Below, piece by piece: positions 44,218 through 52,676 of a stretch of DNA of 64,000 nucleotides; the first letter of the stretch is position 1, and every line of letters begins with the position of its first letter. Both the position numbers and the translations under genes were made by a program. The notes under the pieces were generated by a model. That model made no database searches. It had not been told where the DNA came from and worked only from the letters and a program-made list of their open reading frames with translations. The stretch is from assembly GCA_002354335.1 (NCBI GenBank), contig DELI01000007.1, positions 72,590 to 136,589 of the forward strand. The letters run 5' to 3'. The DNA is from Sphingobacterium sp. UBA2700 (GTDB lineage Bacteria; Bacteroidota; Bacteroidia; Sphingobacteriales; Sphingobacteriaceae).

Positions 44218-45801
44218 TTAATTGATAGACCATACCTGCGTACTATAGCCGGCAATACTAATCGCCTGCTGCTTGTTTTTCCACTCGCCTGTATTTTCAC
44301 CATAGACTATTTTCGGCACCCCCTCTGCTATGGGGATCTCAAGATTTACGGCATCTGCTGAAAGATTGATCAAGACCATTGCTTTTTTTGGCCCTTTCGT
44401 TCTGTAGAAGCTGACGACGCTTTTGCTATCATTTGGGATGGATTGGTATCCCCCCTGAATGAGTAGGGGTTCTTGTTTTCGAAGCTTAATCAAGGCTTTA
44501 TAAGTGTTGAGAAGTGAATTAGGATCGCTCGCTTGCTCTTCTACCGAAATGCCATCATTGCTTTTTACCGTGCTGGTTTCCCACCAAGGGCCAGAGTCTC
44601 TATACCAATAGGCCATTCCCGGACTATCTTTATCCTTTGTCCATTCGAAGGCTTCCCGATAGGGTATTTCATTCGCATCAGTAATGCCGCCATATTTACC
44701 GAAGAAGCTGTCGCCTAGCATTCCGATCTCTTGTCCGTAATAAATGGACGGTACTCCTGCCATCAATAAGTTTAGCGCAGCGCCGACTTTTTCCTTGCCT
44801 TTGTCTTGCTTTACCGCGGTCGAGAAGCGCGGGATATCATGGTTTTCGATGAAGATAATTTGGTTATTTCCTTCCGGACTATCGCGAAAGGTCGTGTCCG
44901 CATAAGCCATGATCTTGTCCTTGTCCATTGTGCGTATGGCTTGCTGAATGCGGAAGGCAAAGACCCAGTCTACTTTAGCTTTCGTCAGGTAATCGATTCC
45001 ATAGGATCCCCAATCGGCTTGTTCGGCCATAATATGAATCTTCGGGTTGATGCTTTTCAGTGTATCAATCAGTGGAACCCAAAAGTCTTTGAATAGATTC
45101 GTCAATCGACCTTTGTTATCTAGGTCGTCCATCATATGATCGAGCCGGAATCCATCAACCCCATCGTCGAAGTTTCCATCTTGATTAGGGTCGAGCCAAT
45201 AAGCAAAAAGATCTTTGTTGTACTGTATCACATTTTTGTTGAGCAGATTTACGGTAGTAATCTTTCTGCGCTGCCCATCATATCCTCTTAAGTCGTATAG
45301 ATCGAATACAATAGTGGATGGCTTGCGCTGTTCTTTATCGTCGTAAAGAATATAGTCGGAATAGGGCGAACTTGGATTTCCATAAGAGTCTGTATACCAG
45401 GGATGATCCTCCGTAGCGTATTGGGTTTCCATGTCCATGTATAGCTTCATGCCGCGTTTGTGCATTTCTTTCACTAAAGAAAGGTATTCCTCCTTAGTTC
45501 CGTAGGTCGAGTCGATTTTCTCGAAAGCGCTGGAATAGTAGTTATGGTAATATACCGACTCATACAACGGGGTCATTAAAATGGATGTAACTCCGAGATC
45601 CTGAAGATAATCAAGCTTCTGTTGGATGCCGGGTAAATCGCCATGCTGATCACCATTGCTATCAAAGAAACTCCGCTGGAAGACATGATAGATAATCTCG
45701 TCTTTAACCGAGTCCGTATCTGTTTGCTTCTTCTGACAACTCGTGAGCATTCCAGCAGCCCAGCATAGTGTCAAAAGGAGAATGTGCTGTAGTCCTTTCA
45801 T
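44218..45801 (-). CDS. GH13 alpha-amylase-family lipoprotein with altered region I
   Basis: A 527-residue lipoprotein (lipobox MLTSC, Cys22) with a GH13 barrel. Catalytic residues are visible: nucleophile Asp221 (DGFRLDH), acid/base Glu260 (MAEQADW) and stabiliser Asp322 (IENHD). Region I, normally DVVxNH, reads DMETQY (123-128), so the conserved Asn and His are replaced by Gln and Tyr. A beta-rich C-domain ends the protein. It would act on alpha-glucans or maltodextrins at the periplasmic face or cell surface. It follows the dioxygenase-like gene by 20 bases on the same strand. Confidence 0.9.
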   Translation of the reverse strand: MKGLQHILLLTLCWAAGMLTSCQKKQTDTDSVKDEIIYHVFQRSFFDSNGDQHGDLPGIQQKLDYLQDLGVTSILMTPLYESVYYHNYYSSAFEKIDSTYGTKEEYLSLVKEMHKRGMKLYMDMETQYATEDHPWYTDSYGNPSSPYSDYILYDDKEQRKPSTIVFDLYDLRGYDGQRRKITTVNLLNKNVIQYNKDLFAYWLDPNQDGNFDDGVDGFRLDHMMDDLDNKGRLTNLFKDFWVPLIDTLKSINPKIHIMAEQADWGSYGIDYLTKAKVDWVFAFRIQQAIRTMDKDKIMAYADTTFRDSPEGNNQIIFIENHDIPRFSTAVKQDKGKEKVGAALNLLMAGVPSIYYGQEIGMLGDSFFGKYGGITDANEIPYREAFEWTKDKDSPGMAYWYRDSGPWWETSTVKSNDGISVEEQASDPNSLLNTYKALIKLRKQEPLLIQGGYQSIPNDSKSVVSFYRTKGPKKAMVLINLSADAVNLEIPIAEGVPKIVYGENTGEWKNKQQAISIAGYSTQVWSIN

Positions 45802-45821
45802 TTACTTTTCTCCTTCAGCTT

Positions 45822-46640
45822 TTACAATAATAGCGGATTAATTTCGGAGTCTGCTAAGCTTCCTGCTTCCTTACCCATTAGCCATTGCTGTCGGTCATTC
45901 TCCTGCCATTTATGCTTCGGTTGGGTTACTTTAGCGCCATCCGCATAGTAGATGATCGTCATAACGGCGCGCATCTTGTCAGATGAGTTGCCCGGTGCAT
46001 TGTGAATCGTATAGCCATAATGGAATGTGGCATCACCCGCGTTCATGTAGTCGGGATGTACGACAGGGAAGTTGTTTTCTTTGACATATTCGGAGAATGT
46101 TTTTTCCGATTCATCCGAAATAATAACATCCGATACGTTGTTTTGCTTGTGAGAACCTGTGGCAAAGGTCAGCATACCCATCTCTGGATTGGGAATATCG
46201 ACAAGTGGCATCCACATGGTGATCGTATTTTTTGTATCCAATGGCCAATAGTTTTGATCTTGATGCCACGGCGTCGGGCCGCCGCCAGCTTCTTTAAATA
46301 AGGCCTGATCATGGTAGAGCCTCACATTTTCAACACCCAATAGGTCAGCGGCGATCTTCGCGAAACGCTTCGCCATCACGAACTGCTTCACTTCCTCATC
46401 GACGCGCCAAAGGTTCATGATCTGTAAAAAGGCTTTGCCATAGGTGTCACGATCTTCCAGCTTTCTTTTTTCTTCGTTATGCTTGTCGGCCGCTTGACTG
46501 ATTACCTCACGGAAGTGCTCCGCAGTTTTTCTATCTAGTATATCACGAATGAGAATATGTCCATTATCTTGAAACTCGGCAGTCTCTGCTGCGGATACAG
46601 GTTTTACCTGATCAAGAATTTGATTCGTTTTTGTGCTCAT
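45822..46640 (-). CDS. Phytanoyl-CoA dioxygenase (PhyH)-family protein
   Basis: A 272-residue cytoplasmic protein. The iron motif HxD is His126-Asp128 (PWHQDQNYWPL), the distal His is probably His213 (YTIHNAPGNSS), and a nearby Arg (KMRAV) would bind 2-oxoglutarate. This is an Fe(II)/2-oxoglutarate-dependent hydroxylase fold. It is co-directed with the GH13 lipoprotein gene and divergent from susC. Its substrate is unknown, and such an enzyme is not an expected part of a starch locus. Confidence 0.88.
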   Translation of the reverse strand: MSTKTNQILDQVKPVSAAETAEFQDNGHILIRDILDRKTAEHFREVISQAADKHNEEKRKLEDRDTYGKAFLQIMNLWRVDEEVKQFVMAKRFAKIAADLLGVENVRLYHDQALFKEAGGGPTPWHQDQNYWPLDTKNTITMWMPLVDIPNPEMGMLTFATGSHKQNNVSDVIISDESEKTFSEYVKENNFPVVHPDYMNAGDATFHYGYTIHNAPGNSSDKMRAVMTIIYYADGAKVTQPKHKWQENDRQQWLMGKEAGSLADSEINPLLL

Positions 46641-47068
46641 GATTTATAAAGTTGGTTTATACTCAAAGTTACGGACGAAGCAGAGCAGACTCTCGGGGGG
46701 ATTTAATCTGTTATATGGTTTATTTTATCCTAATTGCCTTACATGTCATCAATTTTGATAAAATAGACTGTGTTGTTTCGCGGTATTATTTGGGGAGCTT
46801 TTTTCTGTAAATAGTAGATTTTAAGAAGAAAATGCTGTTTTGATTCGGGAACGTTCTCGAATATTCCCGGGGGTTTTTATTGTTTTTGAGTCGATTTTTG
46901 TTTTGTAATTATAATGAAATCAAAAGGTTACAATAATAAAATGCATATTTTTGTATAAAAATAAAAAAATCAGAAAACTCTTTTTTTTATAAATTTTCTA
47001 CAATAATTTAGTAGTCAACCAAAAGGGAGACAATGTACGTCTGCCGATTATAAACAAAAAATAAAATT
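46641..47068. promoter_or_regulatory. Divergent region upstream of the maltodextrin susC operon
   Basis: This 428-base gap has no gene. It carries a CG-centred palindrome (46846-46859), the TTTTGTAATTATAA 14-mer also found upstream of the susC at 3202 (46901-46914), and a match to the Bacteroidota -7 element TAnnTTTG (TATTTTTG, 46946-46953) without a clear -33 partner. Confidence 0.5.
46846..46859. promoter_or_regulatory. Candidate LacI-family operator CGGGAACGTTCTCG
   Basis: A 14-base palindrome matching its own complement at 12 of 14 positions and centred on CG, as is typical of LacI-family operators. It lies about 210 bases before the susC ATG. It overlaps CGGGAA/TTCCCG arms (46846-46851, 46864-46869) that could alternatively form a terminator-like hairpin before a T-rich stretch. 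Confidence 0.45.
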
Positions 47069-50032
47069 ATGGTTAGGGATTTTTACAATTGGCACTTTCG
47101 GCTAATAGTTATCTTCATCTTCAGTTTTCAATTTGTTTCGGCTCAACAGAATTTACAGCTTTCGGGGAAAGTGGTAGATGATGCGGGTAAGGAGCTTGCT
47201 GGAGCGACGGTAAGTATTAAAGGAACAAACATGCAAGTTTCAACGGATGAGTCCGGGAACTATGTATTGCAAGGAATAAATGCGGGGGCTATGATCGTAC
47301 AGGCGTCCTATGTTGGCCACGCCAGCTCGGAACAAAGCATAAACCTGACGGCTTCGCAAAGTTTAAACTTCACTTTATCTTCTAATGCCGCTGAAATCGG
47401 TGAGGTTGTGGTGATTGGTTATGGCACGGTCGAGCGTAAGCATGTGACCGGTGCGGTTTCCAATGTGCAATCGAAGGACTTTCAAAAGGGAGCAATCACT
47501 TCTCCGGATCAATTGATTCAAGGTAAGGTATCGGGTGTTTCTATTACCTCCAATGGGGGTGCGCCGGGTGCAGGAAGTACGATCCGCGTGCGCGGGGGAG
47601 CTTCATTGTCCGCAAGTAACAACCCGTTGATCGTTGTTGATGGAAACCCACTAAGTGGTGAGAATGTATCAGGAGCCGCAAACCCACTTTCGCTTATCAA
47701 TCCGAATGATATCGAATCGATGACCATCTTAAAAGATGCGAATGCGACAGCTATCTACGGTTCTAGAGCATCTAACGGTGTCATCTTGATTACAACTAAA
47801 AAGGGCAAGATGGGCAGACCGAAGCTGAATCTCTCAACAGTGAACTCTCTATCGACTATCGCAAATCAAGTGGATGTCCTAACGGCTGATGAGGTGCGGT
47901 CTTATGTGAATGAATATGGAACTGCAACGCAGAAAGGCTTAGTAGGATCGGCAAATACAGATTGGCAAGACTTGATTTATCACAATGCATTTACCACAGA
48001 TAACAACATCTCGCTGTCGGGCGGTGTAAAAAATATGCCTTATCGTGTTTCCATCGGATATTTGGAGCAAGCAGGGATCTTAAAGACGGATATGCTTAGA
48101 AGAGGAACCGCAGGGGTAAATATTTCTCCTCGTTTCTTTGACAATCACTTGAAATTGGATATCAACTTTAAAGGTACATTGACGAATCAAGAGTTTGCAA
48201 ATACAGGAGCGATTGGTTCTGCCATTGTATTCGACCCTACTCAAAATGTATATGATCCGAACAGTCCGTATGGTGGGTTCTTCGAATGGCAAGAGGGCGC
48301 AGTTCCGAATTCCTTGTCCCCAAGAAACCCAGTGTCCTTGTTAGAGAACTATGGTAATAGAGCGGCTGCGGGTAGAAGTATCGGTAATGCGCAATTGGAT
48401 TATTCTTTCCACTTCCTTCCGGAGTTACACGCGAATATTAATGTGGGTTATGATATCGCTTCAGGTAAAGGTGCAACCAGCATTCCTGATTTTGCAGCAT
48501 CAAACTTTGCAAACAAAGGCTTCTTTCAACGCTATAGAGGCAGACAGAACAATACCTTTATCGAGGGATATCTGAACTACGTTAAAGACATTGAAAGTAT
48601 CAATAGCAATATCAACGTAACAGCAGGATATGGCTATTACGATAATAAAGAGACAAACTACAACTTCAATTCTTATAACGCGCATGGCGATATAATCACT
48701 ACACCAGTGCATGTGGACAATGTTCCACAGAATAGATTGCTTTCTTATTATGGAAGATTGATCTACTCTTTTGCTGACCGATATATCCTATCCGGTACCA
48801 TTCGTGCGGATGGGTCTTCGAAATTTAATCCGGACGGACGTTGGGGTATTTTTCCTTCAGCAGCATTTACATGGCGTATTAAAGGAGAGAACTTCCTAAA
48901 GGATAACAACAGTGTATCTGACTTAAAGCTTCGTTTAAGCTATGGCGAGACTGGAAATAAAGATGGTATTACGAACTATGGTTATATCCCGGTTTACTAC
49001 TACAGTACGAATGAAGCGCAATATCAAATCGGCGATCAATTCTACCATGTGTATTCGCCAATTGCATATGATAAAACTCTCCGTTGGGAATCTACTGCGA
49101 CAACTAACATCGGTTTAGACTATGGATTCTGGGGAGGACGCATCTATGGTGCAATCGATGCTTATCATAAGAAAACAAAAGATTTGTTGGCAACGACGGA
49201 AATCTCTGTAGGAACGAACTACAGTAACCAATTATTGACTAACGTTGGTAACATGGAGAATCGCGGTATCGAGGGTAGCATCAATATTCAGGCGGTGAAG
49301 TCAGAAAACTTCAATTGGGACTTAGGTTTCAATATGACGGTTAATGAAAGCAAGGTGACTAATCTAACCTTGAATGATAACCCAGGATATCAGTTGGCAG
49401 CAGGTTGGATTACCGGTGGTACAGGTAATGTGATCCAATACCATACAGTAGGTCTGGCACCATTCCAATACTATGTTTACAAGCAAGTTTATGATCAGCA
49501 AGGGAATCCGTTAGAAGGCGTATATGAAGATCTGAATGGCGACGGCGCTGTAACACCTGCCGACCGTTATTATTATCAAAAACCGGCACCAGATTACTTT
49601 ATGGGTTTTACAACATCCATCAATTACAAACGCCTAACGTTGAACACGGTATTGAGAGCAAGCTTCGGAAACTATGTTTATGATAATATCTCTTCCAACT
49701 TCGGCGTGGCTCGTAATATTTTAAATCCTTCGGGCTTCATCAATAACGCAACAACGGATATCTACAACACGAATTTTAATAATAACCAATACTCAAGCGA
49801 TTACTACATCAACAATGCATCCTTCCTACGTATGGACAACCTAGGTTTAGTTTACAACGTCGGAAACTTAGATAAAGAAGGAACGGTGACAATGATGATC
49901 AATGCGAATGTTCAGAACGTATTCACAGTCTCTAAGTACAAAGGAATTGATCCGGAATTGTTCAATGGTATTGACTATACGCTATATCCAAGACCAAGAG
50001 TTTATTCATTAGGGTTGAACTTCGGGTTTTAA
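47069..50032 (+). CDS. susC: SusC-family receptor of the maltodextrin locus
   Basis: A 987-residue receptor, close to the length of starch SusC. Signal peptide about 1-25 (FIFSFQFVSA), carboxypeptidase-regulatory-like domain about 28-105 (SGKVVDDAGKELAGATVSIK), TonB-box region VVVIGYGTVERKH, plug with VRGGASLSASNNPLIVVDGN and ILKDANATAIYGSRASNG, then the barrel ending GLNFGF. There is no STN domain, so control is by cytoplasmic regulators. The genes that follow (SusD, SusE, GH13, phosphoglucomutase, GH65) indicate maltodextrins or starch as substrate. Confidence 0.95.
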   Translation: MVRDFYNWHFRLIVIFIFSFQFVSAQQNLQLSGKVVDDAGKELAGATVSIKGTNMQVSTDESGNYVLQGINAGAMIVQASYVGHASSEQSINLTASQSLNFTLSSNAAEIGEVVVIGYGTVERKHVTGAVSNVQSKDFQKGAITSPDQLIQGKVSGVSITSNGGAPGAGSTIRVRGGASLSASNNPLIVVDGNPLSGENVSGAANPLSLINPNDIESMTILKDANATAIYGSRASNGVILITTKKGKMGRPKLNLSTVNSLSTIANQVDVLTADEVRSYVNEYGTATQKGLVGSANTDWQDLIYHNAFTTDNNISLSGGVKNMPYRVSIGYLEQAGILKTDMLRRGTAGVNISPRFFDNHLKLDINFKGTLTNQEFANTGAIGSAIVFDPTQNVYDPNSPYGGFFEWQEGAVPNSLSPRNPVSLLENYGNRAAAGRSIGNAQLDYSFHFLPELHANINVGYDIASGKGATSIPDFAASNFANKGFFQRYRGRQNNTFIEGYLNYVKDIESINSNINVTAGYGYYDNKETNYNFNSYNAHGDIITTPVHVDNVPQNRLLSYYGRLIYSFADRYILSGTIRADGSSKFNPDGRWGIFPSAAFTWRIKGENFLKDNNSVSDLKLRLSYGETGNKDGITNYGYIPVYYYSTNEAQYQIGDQFYHVYSPIAYDKTLRWESTATTNIGLDYGFWGGRIYGAIDAYHKKTKDLLATTEISVGTNYSNQLLTNVGNMENRGIEGSINIQAVKSENFNWDLGFNMTVNESKVTNLTLNDNPGYQLAAGWITGGTGNVIQYHTVGLAPFQYYVYKQVYDQQGNPLEGVYEDLNGDGAVTPADRYYYQKPAPDYFMGFTTSINYKRLTLNTVLRASFGNYVYDNISSNFGVARNILNPSGFINNATTDIYNTNFNNNQYSSDYYINNASFLRMDNLGLVYNVGNLDKEGTVTMMINANVQNVFTVSKYKGIDPELFNGIDYTLYPRPRVYSLGLNFGF

Positions 50033-50049
50033 CATTAAATAAGAAATTC

Positions 50050-51249
50050 ATGAAAAGATTAATAAAAAATACGATTTGGGGCAGCATGCTGATCTTGTCT
50101 GTTTCTTCATGTAGTGAAGACTTATTGAACTTAAGCCCAAAGAATGATATTACTGCAGATCAGGTTTATGGATCTGAGCTAGGTTATAAAGAAGCTTTCC
50201 TAAAAGTGTATGGCAGTCTTTCGATGACTTCTGGCGGAGGCGAAGGAGCAAGTGATCTAGCAGGTATTGATGCCGGCCAATCTGATTTCTTGCGTCTGTA
50301 TTGGAATATTCAGCAATTAACATCAGATGAAACCTTATGTGGCTGGAATGACCCTGGCGTTCCTGACATGGTTTATGGTACTCCCGACGCAGATGATATC
50401 ATGGTCAAAGGATTATACACCCGCTGTATCTACACCATCACCGTGGCAAACGAGTTCCTTCGTGAAAGCACGCCAGACAAGCTGTCTGCCAGAGGAATAA
50501 CTAATACTGCGGAGATTGACGCTTATCGGGCAGAGGCGAGATTCGTCAGAGCTTACCAATATTGGGTATTGCTAGATTTATTCGGTAATCCTCCTTTTGT
50601 AACCGAGGAAAATCTGATAGGTAAAGTCTCTCCTAACCAAATCAAGCGTCCCGACCTGTTCAATTATGTGGAGAAGGAATTGTTGGAGATCGAACCATTG
50701 ATGAAAGCACCCAAGCAGAACGAATACGGGCGTGCAGATCAGGGAGCGGTTTGGACCTTGTTAACAAGATTATACTTGAATGCGCAGGTGTACACAGGAA
50801 CTGCTAAATACACCGAAGCAATTACTTATGCGAATAAGATTATCAACGGAGGATACGCTTTAGCGAGCAATTATGCGAACTTATTCTTAGAAGATAACTA
50901 TGTGACGAGCAAAGATGAAATCATCTTTACCATCAATTATGATGGCGTAAAAACCAGAAACTACGGCGGTACGACTTTCTTGATCAACTCACTGATCAAC
51001 GGTGAGATGGGACCTGCTTCATATGGAGTTCCTACTGGTGGCTGGGGTGGTAATCGCGCTACGAAAGCACTTCCTACCGCTTTCCCGGATTATAGCGGCA
51101 ACACCGATAAACGAGCGATGTTCTTTGGCGACAAGCTGGAGAATGATGAGCTAGGAGAGTTTAAAGATGGTCTTCGCGTAACGAAGTTTAAAAATGTGAA
51201 TCAAACGGTACGCCTGGTGCTTCGCAAGGAGGAACATTCAGCTCCTTAG
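50050..51249 (+). CDS. susD: SusD-family lipoprotein of the maltodextrin locus, 5' part of a frameshifted gene
   Basis: A 399-residue frame with lipobox SVSSC (Cys21), NLSPKNDITADQVYGSELGY and AEARFVRAYQYWVLLDLFGN, clearly SusD. After KFKNVNQ the reading changes to TVRLVLRKEEHSAP and stops. In the next frame the sequence reads NGTPGASQGG and continues into LDFPLFRLADVYLMYAEAVL, the expected SusD sequence. One extra A in the CAAACGG sequence near 51206 would join both parts into a protein of about 525 residues. It lies 18 bases after susC. Confidence 0.88.
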   Translation: MKRLIKNTIWGSMLILSVSSCSEDLLNLSPKNDITADQVYGSELGYKEAFLKVYGSLSMTSGGGEGASDLAGIDAGQSDFLRLYWNIQQLTSDETLCGWNDPGVPDMVYGTPDADDIMVKGLYTRCIYTITVANEFLRESTPDKLSARGITNTAEIDAYRAEARFVRAYQYWVLLDLFGNPPFVTEENLIGKVSPNQIKRPDLFNYVEKELLEIEPLMKAPKQNEYGRADQGAVWTLLTRLYLNAQVYTGTAKYTEAITYANKIINGGYALASNYANLFLEDNYVTSKDEIIFTINYDGVKTRNYGGTTFLINSLINGEMGPASYGVPTGGWGGNRATKALPTAFPDYSGNTDKRAMFFGDKLENDELGEFKDGLRVTKFKNVNQTVRLVLRKEEHSAP

Positions 51250-51266
51250 ACTTCCCGCTATTCCGA

Positions 51267-51629
51267 TTGGCAGATGTTTACTTGATGTATGCGGAGGCGG
51301 TACTACGTGGCGGATCCGGAGGTTCTACTGCACAAGCATTAGGATACTTCAACCAAGTGAGAGCTAGAGCGTATGGTAATGCTAGTGGCAATGCATCGGC
51401 AATTACGCTGGATGATATCTTAAATGAGCGCGCGAGAGAGCTATACTTTGAAGGATATCGCAGAACAGACTTAATTCGTTTTGGGAAATTCACAGGTGGC
51501 AATTACATATGGCCATGGAAAGGTGGAGTTAAAGACGGAAGATCTATCGCTGATTTCAGAGCGCTCCTTCCGTTACCATCATCTGATGTTATTGCCAATA
51601 CCAACTTAACGCAAAACCAAGGCTATTAA
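51267..51629 (+). CDS. susD: SusD-family lipoprotein, 3' part of the frameshifted gene
   Basis: A 120-residue frame formally starting inside the conserved RLADVYLMYAEAVLRGGSGG helix; the frame is open upstream to at least 51210. It holds the C-terminal SusD segment with ILNERARELYFEGYRRTDLI and the final LLPLPSSDVIANTNLTQNQG. It has no signal peptide and cannot be a separate gene product in function. It precedes the SusE-like gene by 17 bases. Confidence 0.85.
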   Translation: MADVYLMYAEAVLRGGSGGSTAQALGYFNQVRARAYGNASGNASAITLDDILNERARELYFEGYRRTDLIRFGKFTGGNYIWPWKGGVKDGRSIADFRALLPLPSSDVIANTNLTQNQGY

Positions 51630-51646
51630 CATTAACACTAGAAATT

Positions 51647-52663
51647 ATGAACCTTATTAATAGACTTCTGATATTATTCTGCCTGAGTAGCCTGATGTTC
51701 ACTTCATGCGAAAAGGATGAAGTAAAAACAATAGCAAAAGACGGGCAATCAGGTAACCTGACGAGCTCAGCAACATCTGTTGCACTCTCGAAAGCAACCT
51801 TGAACGACAAGGTCATTGAGTTTAACCATACGCTTTCTGATTTCGGCTATAATGCCGGAATCACTTATTCTCTTCAATTTGGATTGAAAGGAACCAACTT
51901 TACGCCAGCAAGAGAGGTCGTACTAGAAAACGGAGTGACTACGAAATCCTATACCGGGCTTGAGCTAAATAATCTTTTGTCGGCTATGAACCTATCATTT
52001 GATGAAAACTCAGATGTAGAAGTTCGTCTGAAGTCGGCAATATCAAATAGCGTTGCGGTTTACAGTAATGTGGTCAATATCAGTACTAAACCTATTCCAT
52101 TGACTTCATGGATCTATCTACCGGGAGCTTATCAGGGATGGAACCCTGCAACGGCAGATAGTTTGATCTCACCTACAGGCAACGGTATTTATACCGGCAT
52201 CCTACGCTTCCCGGCCAAAGATTCGGAGTTCAAAATTACGCCTGCGAAGAACTGGAATGTGAACTACGGAGATGGTGGCAACGGAACTATTAGCCCAACA
52301 GGAGGCAACTTTAAGTCTATTGCCGAGGGCACCGTGTTGATCACTATGGATATGAACAGCAATACCTGGATGATGGAGACGGCAGCGACATGGGGCATGA
52401 TAGGAGATGCGGTTCCAAATTCGAACTGGTCGGTTGATGCAGACATGAAATTCGTAAATGATGGCGCTGGAAACTGGGTACTTCAGACTGTTCTTAATCC
52501 AGGTAAATTCAAGTTCCGTAGAAACCACGATTGGGGAACCAACCTAGGTGGCAGTGGAGGCACATTAACATTGGGCGGTGCTGATATCGCGATTACGGAA
52601 ACTGGAAACTACACCGTGACCATGAACCCGACTGCTTTAACTTATACAATCGTAAAAAACTAA
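51647..52663 (+). CDS. SusE/SusF-family starch-binding lipoprotein
   Basis: A 338-residue lipoprotein (lipobox MFTSC, Cys21). The N-terminal SusE-type domain (about 25-150) is followed by two similar beta-sandwich modules (about 150-245, LPGAYQGWNPATADSLISPT, and about 248-338, MIGDAVPNSNWSVDADMKF), like the starch-binding modules of SusE and SusF. It would sit on the cell surface and help hold alpha-glucan for the SusCD transporter. It stands where susE is expected, between susD and the GH13 gene. Confidence 0.9.
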   Translation: MNLINRLLILFCLSSLMFTSCEKDEVKTIAKDGQSGNLTSSATSVALSKATLNDKVIEFNHTLSDFGYNAGITYSLQFGLKGTNFTPAREVVLENGVTTKSYTGLELNNLLSAMNLSFDENSDVEVRLKSAISNSVAVYSNVVNISTKPIPLTSWIYLPGAYQGWNPATADSLISPTGNGIYTGILRFPAKDSEFKITPAKNWNVNYGDGGNGTISPTGGNFKSIAEGTVLITMDMNSNTWMMETAATWGMIGDAVPNSNWSVDADMKFVNDGAGNWVLQTVLNPGKFKFRRNHDWGTNLGGSGGTLTLGGADIAITETGNYTVTMNPTALTYTIVKN

Positions 52664-52676
52664 ACAACAAACGAAT

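Noticed and set aside
46846..46885. Rho-independent terminator at CGGGAA...TTCCCG followed by a T-rich stretch
   Set aside because: Both neighbouring genes start away from this point, so nothing needs terminating here; the CG-centred palindrome is better read as an operator, with the terminator kept only as an alternative.
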